In this document: positions 1 through 12,964 of the stretch, piece after piece
Numbering within the stretch: position 1 is the stretch's first letter
Layout: every line of letters starts with the position of its first letter
Source: Thereva unica
Lineage: Eukaryota > Arthropoda > Insecta > Diptera > Therevidae
Length of the DNA: 64,000 nt
Direction of reading: 5' to 3'
NCBI GenBank assembly: GCA_949987705.1
Contig: OX465284.1
Location: 71,285,470 to 71,349,469 of the forward strand
Translations under genes and position numbers: made by a program
The notes under the pieces: model-generated
Database searches by the model: none
The model's input: the letters and a program-made list of their open reading frames with translations, nothing else
What the model was told of the DNA's origin: nothing

Positions 1-2980
1 TTTTAATCTTATTCAATAAAACAACTTGGCTAAAGCCACATAAATCGTGTTCATCGACTCCTTAAAGCTAAATTTGACTGAAGTTTGCTATTTTACAGCA
101 GTTAATCTTTTCAAACTTTTACTGGCACCCGCGAAAGACAATCATGATCTTAAACTTCTAGTACGATGATGCCCTTTTTTGAGAGAGCATAAGACTTTAA
201 ACATCTGACATTAAACAATTACAGAATCGCTCTCCAAGATGAGACTTCTTTTACTGCGTTGCTTGCTTAAAGCGGGAACTAGCCCCACCTTTAAAACCAC
301 CTCAGTCACACAATAGGCAGCAAAAATCGATTAACCTCAATTCAGATTACTAAATGAAATGAAAATGTAAGATCCTGCATAATTAATTTGTATATAGACT
401 CTGGAAACGTCGCCACCTGGAAGAGAGAGATCATGCATATTCAAAAGAATCACCCAAGAATAAACTTATAGACTACCAACAGCAAGGTATGCCGTTCAAC
501 CCTTAAGCAGTATGCGAAAAGGTGGAACTGAAATATCCAGGAAGGCAGTCTCCAGCCGGCTGCAGTCACGTCATCGTCATCAGAAAATGGGAGCACTTGA
601 AGGGAAGGGAATGATGATGGACAAGAGTCTCAAGATCTCGACAAAACCGATGGTGTCTACGTTCTAATAAAGTAGGTCGTGCGGCACCATCATCATCTCT
701 CAGCATCCCAGCAAGGTCTAACCTCCATAGTCTCAAGGTGATTGAAATTTGTTGCCTGTTGGCCATAAAAAAATCTGGGGAGTGTTCCATCTTCTGACTG
801 ATAGTGGAGCCAGGCTAGAGAGATAGAGGCCGGCAAAATCACCTGCCGTGCCGAACACAGCCCAAGATCTCTATCGAGGGCCATAAAATTTGTTTTCCAT
901 AATTCATAACTAGAGGCTCTTCACACTTTGCTTGTAATCCCTGCAGTGCTTACCACACTCTAACTTCTCGCCTGCACCGCCCGGCCCAGGTAATGATGGA
1001 CAGTGCGGTAAAGACATTCCAAGAAGTAAAGGAAGAAGAATTTTCTATTAAAATTCTGGCGCTGGTGTTTTGGAGCTGGGCGCTGGGTGCTGGGTGTTGT
1101 GTCCACGACTTCTCAGCTCTTGTCCACAAACCCCGGGATCTAGAGATCAATTTTTGTGATAGGTGCTGTTTTTGGTTGTTTTTTTTTATTTCGTTAATTC
1201 TTCATTTTATTTTCTTTAAGGTTTGGTTAACATATTACGAAGGAGTTTCGAAGGTGAGTTGTAGACAACACTTTACTCATTATCGCGGGCCTTTTTCTTA
1301 TTACCTGTCGCGTTGGCTCGCTGGGAGTTCAGGAAGGGTGTCACCGGCCCAAAGTGTGGGCAATCATAATGAAAGTCTGATATTGGATTCTGCTGATGAA
1401 ATCTCATCTGATCCTTATCGTTTCGATGATATACAAAAGAGCCTGGGACAAGAGCGATAATTTTGGGGTTCCTTCTTCGTTTACAACGCACACATTTTCC
1501 CAGAATCTGGGCCCCGCGCCGTCCCGGAGCAAGGGCAGGCATTTCGGTTTCAGATTACCGGAATGTGTCACTTAACCCCTAATTCAATCGAAGAGACAAA
1601 TTACTTAATACACTGGAAAAATATTTACTTTGCCGTCTTTAAATCTGGCAATTTGTCAGTTTATTGTCACCTGACTTTGACGAAGTGCCTGGGCGTTGAA
1701 GCCGTAGCTGAAGTCGTCGTTGAATAGGCGTTTTCCACGCAGCACAAGGATTCCATTTCCCCTTTCGGAGGGCCCCGAATATTGGGTGGTTGCTCATCAT
1801 CGAAAATCCAAACAAATTACCGATATCTCATAGTATCATTAATCTCGCAAGTCGAAAAGGAATTCCCGGCACTCAGCTGTCAGTGCTGGAATGGAAACCG
1901 GCAACAAACAGCACCAGAAAAAAATTGGTGAAGAAAAGTACTTGAAGGAAAGTTCCACGGCTTTTGGTGTGAGTGACGGATTGTTCGCATCATTCTTCGC
2001 AGGTGAATGGATTCTTTAGCATGATGTGCTATTAAATTGGAATGAATATCGACTAGATACACATCCTTGATAAATTTCCGCCAAACTTAATATCGCTGCC
2101 ACAATTTTTCAAGTTCAACGTTGGTGTGGATATTCGTTTTTTTTTTTCGTTCGTTGGTGGATGAATGAAGTGGAAGTTGCTTACCGGGAGTCTCCTGACT
2201 AAAGGCGATCGATTATTCTTGATATCTGCAAGGCAACGAGCTTATTCTTGACGAAATGGAAAATTGGTTTTAGGGTTGAGGGTAATTCTTTATCGTTTAG
2301 GCGAAGGTGTATCGAAGGATCTAAAATTTCTGTAGGGGAGTCTAGTCATTTGTAGATTTCGAGGGCTTCACTTAGTGCTTATGGAGATCGTTTAGTCTAA
2401 CGTTTATACATTTCATGGGTTTATTGGTACATTAGTAAGATCTTGAGTTATGGAAAAGCCTTAAAATTTAAAAAAATACTTTATGGAAATCTAATGACTG
2501 TTATGTCTAATATAAACCGATTAGTCAACAACGCCACTGAAGAACGGTTCATATAAGTAGGTACCATTTCTCCATAGTTCAAGTTTATTTCTGAAAGGTC
2601 GCAATGTTTACCTGTCGGCCCATCAAATTCTCTCATAGAGGCATAGTATTCGGACAAGGTCAAATTTTATTCTAACGAGACGACCGACGGATTTATAGAC
2701 GAAAAACAACTAAAAACTTTGAGACTTTGTGATGCGCAAAGTCCTATTACAATTTTTTTTTCTAGTATTTTTTAACACTCACGGGCTTTATGCGAATAAC
2801 TTAGTTTGCCACAAAATATGTAATAGTGCAATTTCTAATTTCAAGAAACTTTAACTCAGCTAAGAAAATTGTCTGGTATTATGAGAAAAGCTGGCCGAGC
2901 TTTCAGATGGGTTAGATAAACTCCAAGCTATTAGTAGTACCCTGTTCTTAAGAAAGATGAGGTTCAATCAAGGGTATACT
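1..2980. other. No recognisable gene
   Basis: AT-rich sequence with no family I recognise. The longest frame, 993-1460 on the plus strand (155 codons), has low-complexity Phe/Leu stretches and no motif; I treat it as chance. No tRNA, element end or tandem array was seen. Confidence 0.5.
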
Positions 2981-3766
2981 GGATGGCGTAACATCAAAAT
3001 CCTCAACTCTTCACTACCGGCGCACAGTGGCGAGATATGTATTTGATATTCCACCCAAATTACTCTAAAGGTCGTAATTTTTAAGTTATTGATAAAATTG
3101 TTTTTTTAAAATGTTCATTTTGAATTTACCTATCGATCCCTCTAGCCGGATTTTGAAATTTCATTTTCGTTTTTTTTTTTAATTTTTAACAAAAAGTCTA
3201 ATTTTTTCAAAAAAATACTGTTTTATCTATTCAATTTATTCTAACGGGCCGAAAATTTGAGTTTTCGTACTCATGTTTTTTTTTAAATGTTCGTCTTTTA
3301 GTTAGCTATTAATCTGTCTAGATGAATTTTTGATATAGTTTTTGAAAACTGTTAAAATTGCTATCAAATATCAAATCATTCAGTTTGAAATTTTTTGGTA
3401 GAGGTTTACATATCACCCTGTATTTTTGTAACCCTATAAGAAATTTTCTTGAATAAGGCCCCAATCTACGCAGAATACTCCCGGCTTCAACCCACCAACT
3501 TCCAGAGTTATGTGTCAAAATTTTGTTTTTTTCCTCACTAAAATGTCAACTTCAACCCCCTTTTTCTCCAAAAGAAAAGTATGTAGCTAATTGATATTTT
3601 TTTATTACACAATTGGAAAGCTTGGACAATTTCCTATGAATAATGTTCAACAACTTTTATGCTACGGCCTATAGTTTTGAAGCTAGAAGCAATTTTAATG
3701 CTAAAAATGGCCTTATTTGGTACTTTTAGACATAACTTCAGGTTGTAAGGAACTGAAAAAGTCCAT
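2981..3766. other. AT-rich stretch, possible old element
   Basis: Runs of T and A with repeated phrases about 'aaattt'. A CACAGTG motif preceded by ccggcg sits at 3023, similar to the end of the Transib-like element at 15036. I found no partner terminus or duplication, so no element is called. The SINE at 3767 borders it on the right. Confidence 0.3.
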
Positions 3767-4233
3767 ATTTTTTTTTTTTTATGTGACACAGTAGAGACTT
3801 AGGGAAGGCCCCCCTTTGTACTGTCGACCATGTATTTTTTTTTTTTTTGAAATGTCGAACAGCAGTTCTAGTTGGAAGATAGAGAGAGAAGTGAAGGAAA
3901 GAACTGTCACAACCTAGCTGCGGTACTTTTTTTTTATTTCACCTACTCCCAACCATTTCGCGACTCTGACACCGGGGCATCGAGAACAACTCGCTGGAGT
4001 GTTATGCCTCCTGAAACGAGTTGAATCTCATCAACCAACCGATGACATGCGATTGGTGGAGCACTAGTGAAGGCTATGACAGGAGGAATTAGGAATGCAA
4101 AGAGGGAAGAAGAAAGAAGGAAAGTTATGTAGGCGGGAAATTGGGAAAGGCTAGGACCGTGGCACCGCCGGGAATCGGACCCGGGACCTCTGGGGATAGT
4201 AGTCAGGCGCCTTACCCCTAGACTACGGAGGCC
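3767..4233 (-). repeat. tRNA-derived SINE, copy A (minus)
   Basis: Read on the minus strand, a tRNA-like head lies at about 4160-4233, with an A-box-like GTCTAGGGGTA and a B-box-like GGTTCGATTCC that has one change here. A body of about 330 bp follows, and the copy ends in an A-rich tail (a T run on the plus strand at 3767-3780). The head resembles eukaryotic tRNA-Pro more than other tRNAs, but the anticodon arm no longer folds convincingly. It shares the whole head and body with copies at 5607 and 28142. I could not find a clean target duplication. Confidence 0.85.
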
Positions 4234-5107
4234 CCTAAATTGTCCATTTATATTGCGGTACTGTTTACCGTTGTTTTTGAACTGATGATGACTTTACTAA
4301 CTACTATCAATCTCGATGGTGGCGGGCTGCAATCATCATCAGCTATTGGAGATGCCAACAGTTAGCTTTCTATATAACAACCAAAAAGATGTGCTCTTAT
4401 TTCTTCGCACTGGCTTCGCCTATTACATCATCGTCTTTATCGTAGTGCCATTGAAGTGGTTCCGGTGACCCTTCGGCAGAAATCTCGTGCCTGGTGTGGT
4501 CTTTGCTATCTGTACTGCTCTAGCTACTTCAATATTCTTTTAACATCTGCGAACTCTGTTTTTCTGTGGTGATGAATTTCTAATAAATGTACATATATTT
4601 GGTTCTTGTCGTTATTGTGTAGATTCGATTGTCATTCACGAAAACACAGCTTTTATGCATTTCAGTGAGATCTCAGAGTACCATTACAAAAAGTGATCAG
4701 TGATCCGTGCCTAACTTGGCTTCTCCGTATTTTTGCGGGTGATGGGAGTTTATTTACTCTTGGTCTGATTGGCTGCGAATGGCTTAAGGGACTCCCAATG
4801 CTCTTATTAGTTGACTGGCATAGGCATTAACTTTATCTTCTAAGCTTTTTTTTTAAATATCGTTTGGTATTTGTTACATTTATGTTATCCCGAGTATTAT
4901 TTGCGTGACAAACGAAACATCCACAGTACGCTTGAGTAAAAATAAGACTTTACCAAATGCTGTCCGCTACTACCACGTACGAATAATAGATGCTCTGAAT
5001 GGTCCAAACGATGCACAGTACCCTTATACTTTATAGACTAAAAGAAGCAAAATTGGGGGTTTAAAAAAATTATAGGAAGTAGAAAACGGGAAAAAGGCAA
5101 TAAAGGG
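4234..5107. other. No recognisable gene
   Basis: Unique-looking AT-rich sequence between the first SINE and the 5S-like repeat. No coding or structural signal was seen. Confidence 0.5.
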
Positions 5108-5218
5108 TGCCATTAGCGTACTCAGTAGACCGGTCGGTTTCCAGCCGATTGCGAAGGTCCAGCAGCATTGGCGAAGCTAGTACTTAGTCGGGGGACCGCT
5201 TGGCAAAACGACACTCCC
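5108..5218 (+). repeat. 5S rRNA-derived sequence, copy 1
   Basis: About 110 bp that follows the order of a eukaryotic 5S rRNA. Its 5' part has spaced matches including CGGTTT and CCGATT, then AGCAGCATTGG, TAGTACTTAG and GGGGACCGCTTGG (the internal promoter and 3' half). It is too diverged for a working 5S gene. A second copy at 22170-22266 shares non-5S variants (TACTCARTAGACCGGT near the front, TTGGYAAAACGAYACT near the end). Two copies with the same private changes suggest a 5S-derived SINE family rather than independent pseudogenes. No tail or target duplication was identified. Confidence 0.65.
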
Positions 5219-5606
5219 CTTTGGAATGGTCGATTACGCATATATTCATATCTGTATCAGAGGCATGAATACCTCTATTGCAATACCTCTATTTGTGGAT
5301 TTTTATGCTTGTAGCGGGAGTTTCTTTACCCGTGTAGCGGAGCCATTCATTCGCTTTTTACTCGGGATTTTTTCGTGCAGCAAGCTGTTTGACATATGAG
5401 TGAAAAGAATTGGACTAGAATGACAACGTTTGTTCTGTTTCTTCGAGTTAATGCATGCCGTACGTTCAAATACAGCCTAGGTAATAAATTTCGTTTTATC
5501 GCATGATAAATATCTGGCCATGCTCTCTTTTTAAGTGAATTTCCAAGCTTAAGAGTCACATTTTGTACCTACTTCCAGTCCATAATGTCGTACTAGTGCC
5601 ATGTCT
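5219..5606. other. No recognisable gene
   Basis: Short spacer between the 5S-like repeat and the SINE. The minus-strand frame at 5347-5559 has no recognised motif. Confidence 0.4.
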
Positions 5607-5999
5607 GGGCCTCGGTAGTCTAGGGGTAAGGCGCCTGACTACTATCCCCAGAGGTCCCGGGTTCGATTCCCGGCGGTGCCACGGTCCTAGCCTTTCCCAA
5701 TTTCCCGCCTACATAACTTTCCTTCTTTCTTCTTCCCTCTTTGCATTTCCTGATTCCTCCTGTCATAGCCTTCACTAGTTCTCCTCCCCGCTCCACCAAG
5801 CGCATGTCATCGGTTGGTTGATGAGATTCAACTCGTTTCAGGAGGCATAACACTCCAGCGAGTTGTTCTCGATGCCCCGATGTCAGAGTCGCGAAATGGT
5901 TGGGAGTAGGTGAAATAAAAATACCGCAGCTAGGTTGTGACAGTTCTTTCCTTCACTTCTCTCTCTATCTTCCGACTAGAGCTGCTGTTCGACATTTCA

Positions 6000-6037
<38 letters not shown>

Positions 6038-6117
6038 AATAAATATGTACATGGTCGGACAGTACAAAGGGGCCTTCCCTAAGTCTCTAGTGTGTCACAT
6101 AAAAAAAAAAAAAAAAA
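5607..6117 (+). repeat. tRNA-derived SINE, copy B (plus)
   Basis: Complete copy of the SINE family. The tRNA-like head is at 5607-5682 (A box GTCTAGGGGTA, B box GGTTCGATTCC) and a conserved body follows. An internal A-rich tract lies at about 6003-6042, then a distal segment and a final A run at 6101-6117. It is inverted relative to copy A, about 1.4 kb away, so a transcript across both could fold into a hairpin of about 450 bp. The tRNA-like part lacks a sound anticodon arm, so I do not call a tRNA gene. Confidence 0.88.
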
Positions 6118-9100
6118 GAAAGCTTGGTTCAAAAAAGGAATAAAGGACATGATAGATTAATAATAGTTTGAAGGGTCTATACAAACAGGCGATTGATATT
6201 GCGTTTGAGCTCCTAGTTGTTGTAGAAGTTTACACAAAAAGAAGAAATTTGCAGGAAGCCTATTGTAACAAAACTGAAAACAAAATTTTTGTAACATGGC
6301 TTCCCTTTTGAAAATTCGATATCCTCAATAGTAGCAGGGTTTAGCAGGCGACAGGTGAAGACCCGACCTAAGTAGAATTTTGGTACCCTATTATTAATCT
6401 GGTACGGAAATGGCAACAGTTTGAAGTTTTACTCTGCGGACCAAATCTTGGACAAGATCCCTTTAGATGAAGCCTTCATGATATAAAGAAGTATGTCCAC
6501 CAATTTATACCTTATGTCCATATTAAATCTTCAAACATGAAACTGATTTAGAAAATGGAACCAGATTTTATAATAGGGAAAGTTCACCTGCACTGGATTC
6601 TAGCAACAGATCGATATTTTAATCTCCCCGGAGCCTTCTAAAACTTTGGTTCCACCAAGGGACCAAAGTAGTTTTAATAATATTAAAAAAGATATGTCAT
6701 CAGTATAATTCGGCTGTCTCTTGTCCAGGGCAAAGTTGAACTCTTTTAAAATAGATCAATAAAACTAAAAAAACGAAATACTTCACAAAAACTTCTGAAC
6801 TCGTTGAACCGAACTCCATTCAACGCATTAAAATTTAGCCCTGGAAACCCTCCAAACTCTCCAAACTCTGGGCACACATCTCCCACCTGAGAGTATAATC
6901 CTTGTGAGCTGATGACCTCTGGGAACAGTGGGAATTGAAAAGAGGATTTAGTGAAATATTTAAATTTATTATGTCTGCACAGTTCATCCCTTTCAGTGGT
7001 TTTTCGGTGGCATCGTATCACGATTCAAGGGGGCAGAAACATTCTCGTTTTTTTTATTTTATTTTGTTGAAGTTGTGAAAGGATATGCATATATGCATGT
7101 ATGTGTATATGGTTAGTTACCCAAACCTACCCGGCTCTGTTCGCATCATCCTCTTTCCGACGACGGATTGAAGGGTAGATCCAAAATGGAATGATAACTC
7201 GGTTGTGGTTAGTTGAGCGTTGTTTGCTTTTTAGTAGTAAGTGCGGAGTCCTCCAGATTCAACCTCAAACCGAAAAAGAAATGCCTTCGCAGGATAGACA
7301 GGGCAGGAGGAAGAGAGATAGAGGGATGTATAGAGAGAAAGAAGCGAGCGAGTTTCCATTACACTTTGTCGGGTTTTAATGGCACTCTGGGGGTGAACAT
7401 TGTGCGATCCTTAAAATTCCTTTGATGTTTTGATGTGGTGACCAATGAGATTATAAAAGCAGAGAATTATTGGCAGGATGCGGTGCTCAAACGAAATCTC
7501 GCTTTGACTTGGCAAGCCCCAAGGTTGTAAGGTTTCCCCTTATTTTTGTTGACAACTGCTGGTTACAGTTTTGGTTGCGGTCGACACGTTTCTTTTTTTG
7601 CGAGTGCTTCCTTGTTTCATTGGGGGGATGGCTCGGCTGTCTTCCATGTACCCACCCCCGGGACATACACCAAAGGATCCCGGCATGTAATAGGATTTAG
7701 AGAAATGAAATTCCGGAAAAAGTTGCTCCGTGTTGTTGTGAAAAAGGGGAAAATGTTTTTATTTCCTTTGAGAATTAATGGTCCGGCATTCTAAGGGATT
7801 CCTGAGAATGGTTTAAAGGCTGCTCTATAAAGTTAATAAAAATTCACTAATTTACAACAAGACAGCCAACATCTCAACAAGCTCCTAATGCAATAATCCA
7901 GGACTTGATGGAGGAAGTTGCATAACTTCAACCCTCTTATCCAACTTTCAACAACTCGAAGCCGTACAAAAGGAGCAACTTTGTCAGCTAGAATTGTTTC
8001 CCAGTTGATCTCTAGCATCCCCAACTTTTCTGGATATATACGTAAGGCTTCGCTCGCTGCTCCTATGCTGCTGGGTGTCGGGAATTCCTCATCTTCATTC
8101 CGATGCCGTCGTTTTATTGAACTTTCATTTGCTGCGATTTCGATTTTCTGATTCTTCTCCTTTCTGGTCCACCCTCCGCCCTTGGCCCCTCCTGCACAGT
8201 TATCGGCGCTATCTCGAGCATATGTGTTTGATTACGGTTCGGTGTTCGTTGCACGATTTCAGTTTAACGTCTTAATTCTCTCAGAGGATTGCACACGAAC
8301 GACTCCTTACAAGACAACTGAACAAAACCTGGACTGGAATTGCATCGTTTTGTAGGACTATCGCCAACAACAGGGCCCCAACAACAACAACAAATCAGTG
8401 TAAGACATTCACTTCAAACGATTTACCCCGAGAACAGAATTTGAAGTGGCTAAGTTGAGCGTCTTAAGGGCCTCCCCCGGTTCCCTGGGAGTTTGGTTGC
8501 ACCGAGACTTCAAGGAGGCTCTTTTGTCTGCCAAACAAATTCTGTTTAGTTTTGTAATGAGACGTTTATTTTCCGTAGATTTGTTGGGACTTGGTTTGAC
8601 GCGGTTTTTTGCTCCCTAGAGCTGATGTTGGTGGAGCCGTCACCCGGTTCGTAGTGACACTTTTGCGCGACACGCACTTGGATCGATTTCTTAAGTGGAT
8701 AATTAACTCGATGAAACTCTAGAAAGTTTGTCAGACAAATAGAGGACTTAAGTGGAGGCACTCGAGGCAGAATTGAGATATACTTTTTGATTTTTGTGGA
8801 GCTTGTGATGGGGTTTGATCTTAAGCAGCTACCTTATGGTCACACTTATTACAGGGAGATTAAGACAGGATTTGTGGCACACAAATGTCATTTTATTGTA
8901 AATATTTTCAGGGGTCTTATGGCCACCATAAAACTACCTTTTTTATTTAGAGTTTTATTTTCTCATAATACTTGATACTGGGGCATTTTGTAGAACATGA
9001 ATGTGGGTAGACTTGTGACTACTTGAACATAACTGCGCAATCAGACACTCTAAGCATCAGAGATATAGTCAAAAATATTGAAACTTCATCAAAACTCAGT

Positions 9101-9165
9101 TTGAAATTGTCCACCAGCAGCAATGAACCATTGGATCAATGATTTTGGAACAAATGAAGAGTTTC
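6118..9165. other. No recognisable gene
   Basis: About 3 kb with only short frames (at most 91 codons) and no familiar motif. A GT/AT-rich tract lies at 7085-7110. The frame at 7546-7794 is Phe/Gly/His-rich and unconvincing. Confidence 0.45.
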
Positions 9166-9173
9166 AAAGTATT

Positions 9174-10985
9174 CAGGGCCGTAGCAACCAGGGGGCTAAG
9201 GGGGGCTTAGCCCCCCCACGCCTTTGCATTGCCCCACACGTTTTTCTTATACATATATGAAATCGAAACACTAGAAAAAGAAGGAACAAAATTTAACGAC
9301 AATCGAAAATAAAAGCCTCTAAAAAACCCATTCAGCATTTTCTCCCCAAATTGGCATCCCTGTAATCTAGGTCTGCACGGGTATTCCTTCATCACAAGTA
9401 GGTTTCTTTACTTTACACGGAGATATCTGTATGTGTGCCGATAATTAGATGCAACGGGCGAAAACCGGCCGTTTAGATTTTAAGGGGCGTATGATGGCCG
9501 TAGGGGTTTTAACCTTTTTAAAGGGAGAACATACAGCCTCACAAACCCCGAAACTTGACCAATTTAAATGGCCAAGAACTGAGCTGTACATACGGGCGGA
9601 CATTCGACGGTGAATTCGAGCTAAAAAGAATCTGCATGTATTGTTGAATATGCTTTATGGGAGCTTGATCATTTTCATAATGTACAATGGACCTTTCGAT
9701 TTATCCTACTCAAAGATAATCGATGCACAAAAGAAACGAGCTCGCCAGTCGTCAGTTTGTTTTGCGTGAAAGGTGTGAAGCGTGTTGAGTTATATTATAT
9801 TTTAGGGGAAAATTGGAGCATGATTGAAAAAAGAGGAATATGTTTCAATCAAGGTCGGTGTTCACCAATTTTAAGACCATTTTTTGATTTTACTCGGGAT
9901 TTTAGCAAAACTGACTTTCTTGCAGTAAAACCAAATGACCCATTTTTTTGGAAAGTGTTCCATGTCTGAGGGTGTGCATATGGTTTTATCGATTTATTTG
10001 TCTGACAAATGTCTAATATTTATGAACAATTAATGTAACATTAGTTATTAAATTAAAAATCTCGGAAAATGTGTAACGAAATGAACCCTAAATTAATACT
10101 CGGGGGCTATCGAGGACGCTGAGCACGAATCGAGCTCCAAATTATTGACGATCCAATTACTTTATCATCTCCTCGGAAGGCCAGGCCAAGAGATGCTAAG
10201 ATAGGGTGTCATGAACTTCTGATATTCTATACTACATATTTTCGTGCTCTGCAATTAAATTGTTATGCTTCTAATCATTGAAACCGACGGTAGCAAAAAT
10301 CAAGACTGGACAATAAACGAAGCAAATGGACGAAACAAAATACAAACCCAGTTTATGGCGAATAGAGTAGTCAATCACGTGTCATATCCATGCCATATCG
10401 TAGCTCCCTTATCTTTGCGGATGTGTATCTAGACCTCTTTATATATTCTTTCATATTTTGAAAAACTGTTGTCAAGATTTTGGTATCGCAATGGACCATT
10501 TTTGATCCAAACATGTATTAAATTGACATTTTTTCTGTCCTAGAAACCAGGATCTGTCTCATCGGCATTGAATTCTGTTTCCCACAAGGGTTTGTCGAAG
10601 TTTTCAAATTGGCCAGACAAAACTAGACCAACTAAGGAAGCCCGCACTTTCTTATGCAAAACTTTGGTGTGTCTTTTGGTGATTCTTCGATTAGCTGGAT
10701 GTCCTCTTTTTTAACTTCTGTATTAGTTTGGGTAACTTATTAATTTTGTTTCTCTCATTCGGGACTCTCTTTCTCTTATGTGCGGCACTTAACTCGGCAC
10801 CTTTCATTTTGTTCTAAGCAGAGTGACGAGATAGATTTTCTAAATATCAATAAAAATATACTATACTTCCTAGTGTAGGGGTACAGCCAGCACTCGGTAC
10901 AAACTTGTTTCCAAGTGACATTTTCCGCGTTAATTTAGTAAAATTGCTTTGCCCCACCACGCAAAAGAGAGTAGCTACGGCACTG
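9174..10985. mobile_element. Non-autonomous hAT element (1.8 kb)
   Basis: Flanked by a perfect 8-bp target duplication, aaagtatt, at 9166-9173 and 10986-10993. The left end reads cagggccgtagcaacc; the right end, read inward, is cagtgccgtagctact. These match as imperfect terminal inverted repeats of the CAGGGCCG type common in hAT elements. A mirrored subterminal pair is also seen: gccccccc and tttgcattgcccca on the left against gtggggcaaagc on the right. No frame inside resembles a hAT transposase, so it must have been mobilised in trans. The superfamily rests on the 8-bp duplication and the CAG ends. Confidence 0.85.
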
Positions 10986-10993
10986 AAAGTATT

Positions 10994-11402
10994 GCTCGAT
11001 ATTTTCAAACTTTCGTAAATTAGTATCTTCGATGGACTTAAGGAAGACAATAAGGCCATCTGTTTAGGCAGTATTCGATGGGTTTTGCAACTATAGTAAC
11101 ACTAAGTGAGCTTTCCCGAGGGCATACTTAACCCTGAAGATAAATAGTGTTCCCTGTGAAATGGAAGCTGCCAAAGGCGGAGCTCATGTTGAAATCGAGC
11201 AAACAGATCGATATGTCTCCTCAACACCATGGGCTTCCAGAATCAACAGAAATTGAAGGTCTGTTGGGTAAACATAAAGTTTCTAGGGACCGGTGCAATA
11301 AACATGGTAGCAAGGCTGTAGACGGACGCAATAGTTGTTGATCATTCCTGGCAATGTAGAAAATGTTTTCAAGTTGACCATTGTCAAATCAGACTGGATT
11401 TA
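10994..11402. other. No recognisable gene
   Basis: Short stretch between the hAT and the RT relic. The plus frame at 11147-11341 has no motif. Confidence 0.4.
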
Positions 11403-11550
11403 TCAAAAAACGTAATTTACGTAAAAACGTAAATTTGTATGATTTTTATGATTCTTCGACATAGAAGGATTTAGCTCCAGCAAATTTAATGTTAACCAGT
11501 AGGGTACATGGCGAAAGTCAACAGCAAGCTCCTTCACACATATATATATA

Positions 11551-12160
11551 AGGTTGCCAAATATCTCCCTTCCGCTTTTTTGCTCTTTATTCAATGCTTT
11601 ATAAAATGTGTTACAGTAATCGGCACCCAAACATCAATCTTTTTTTTGTATCCAGCCTTCTGCAGATGGTTTAAAATGGTTTGGTGGCTAACTCCCATCT
11701 CCTGGGCGATGTCACGAGATGCCACATGCCGGTCTAACTCGATTTTTTCCATGATTTGATCGGTATTCGTCGTCACAGGTCTTCCGCCGGCTGGCTTATC
11801 CATGGTGTCGTTTTCACCGGCTCTGAATCGTCGAAACCATTCCTCCGCGGTTCGAAGTGATAGAGTAGGTACTATCCCCCAAAACACCATTAATCTCACG
11901 GAACGTTTCTCTAGCGGATTTGCCTTTAACGAAGGAAAACTTTAAAATAGCGCGAATTTCGGCGTTTGTGAACTCCATGTTTACACGTCTATAACTGTTC
12001 AACGCAATATCCAAACTAATCATGCATAGCGTCGTTTTGTAGGTTATGTCAAGACCTTTTAAATGATGTATAGTATTGCCAGATACGACCTCTGTAGCGC
12101 TTTGTACTTAGCCACGAAATTCAAAAGACAAAAAAGCGGAAGGGAGATATTTGACAACCA
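11551..12160 (-). mobile_element. Internally deleted mariner element
   Basis: Terminal inverted repeats of about 31 bp lie at 11551-11582 and 12129-12160. The left starts aggttgccaaatatctccc and the right, read inward, starts tggttgtcaaatatctccc; both run into ccgcttttttg. A TA dinucleotide precedes the left end; the expected right-hand TA reads TG. At 610 bp it is about half the usual 1.3 kb of mariner. It retains only the N-terminal part of the transposase, so the catalytic domain is missing. It inserted into the RT relic at 11403-12610, which continues on both sides. Confidence 0.92.
11591..11978 (-). pseudogene. Mariner transposase N-terminal fragment
   Basis: The frame starts at Met 11978 (MEFTNAEIRAILKFSFVKGK) and shows the first mariner DNA-binding helix-turn-helix. 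A one-base shift occurs near the run of G at 11873-11880. The second frame carries LRTAEEWFRRFRAGE, the linker GRPVT and the second helix-turn-helix (IAQEMGVSHQTILNHL). After VWVP the sequence jumps to a short tail and a stop. The DDD catalytic region of the family is absent, so no transposase activity is possible. Residual DNA binding is unlikely given the shift. Confidence 0.9.
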
Positions 12161-12610
12161 TGTATTTCATCTCTTCGTGCAGGAAAATAAAGCTGCACAT
12201 CGTCTGCATACATATGAATCTTAGAATATCATCAGTAAAAATACGGAATAACAGTGGCCTAATAATGGAGCCTTGGAGGACTCCAGCGTGGAGTAGGGCA
12301 CTTGAGGAACTTTAGCAACCTTGTTTAACATTTTGAGAGCGACTAGATAAAAATCTTAGCAAAAGCTTAAGAGTAGTAGATAGAACAAAATGTGCTTGTG
12401 GGGCCAGTTTTCGCAGAAGCAGGCTGTGATGTTTATAAAAGCCAGATTGCCATATTTATATTTATCAGTTTGAGACGCTCACAATACGCCATTATTTGAG
12501 TAGCCATCAGTTTCTCAAGGAGCTTTGCCAGAAATGGACGAATATTGATAGGCCTGGTAGGAGAAGGGCACTAGGAAATGGGTATGATTAAAACATGCTC
12601 TAAGTCGAGG

Positions 12611-12964
12611 GAAACTTCGGTACCGTGAGGCAGGGTTGAGAATGTGAGGTAAAATTGGCAATAGCCGAGGTATGACCATTTTTAAAAGACCAGGCGAAAT
12701 ATAATGTAATTAGTGGTGCAAGTTTTCGTCCGAAAAGGTGGCGCGATATCCATTTTTCGCAAATACCATTTTCGAAAAGAAAAGATTCGCAGTTGAAAAT
12801 TTCACCATATTTCAGAACTTTTTCTCCCAAACATTACAAATTACAAAACTTACGCCGTTAGTGTTAAGGCAATTCTTTTGAATGTTTGTGAACCATGGAA
12901 AGTTCTCCAATTCATCACAAGGCGCCTTCATGTTCGCGGGCAATGTAGAATAAAAATATAAATA
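12611..12964. other. No recognisable gene
   Basis: Spacer between the two retroelement relics. A minus frame at 12600-12830 shows no family motif. Confidence 0.35.

Larger units (their letters stand above)
11403..12610 (-). pseudogene. Jockey/CR1-like reverse-transcriptase relic
   Basis: Minus-strand remains of a non-LTR retrotransposon RT, interrupted by the mariner at 11551-12160. Upstream of the mariner (12610 down to 12161) the conceptual protein has RPINIRPFLAKLLEKLMATQ, the fingers region. It then has a degenerate GVLQGSIIGPLLF-like block and the catalytic YADDVQLYF at about 12195-12225. Downstream (11548 to 11403) it resumes with ELAVDFRHVPYW and LNLLELNPSMSK, the segment that follows YADD in this family. 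Frameshifts and stops are frequent, so it cannot be functional. Family assignment is from motif recognition only. Confidence 0.75.

Noticed and set aside
993..1460. 155-codon frame as a host gene
   Set aside because: Low-complexity composition, no recognised domain, no splice or conservation evidence, and an overlapping antisense frame.
3023..3060. Second Transib-like terminus (CACAGTGG)
   Set aside because: No nonamer-like block at the right spacing, no partner end and no 5-bp duplication.
5607..5682. A tRNA gene (also at 4160-4233 and 28142-28217)
   Set aside because: A and B boxes are good, but the anticodon arm does not fold and each is followed by the same long body and A tail. They are SINE heads.
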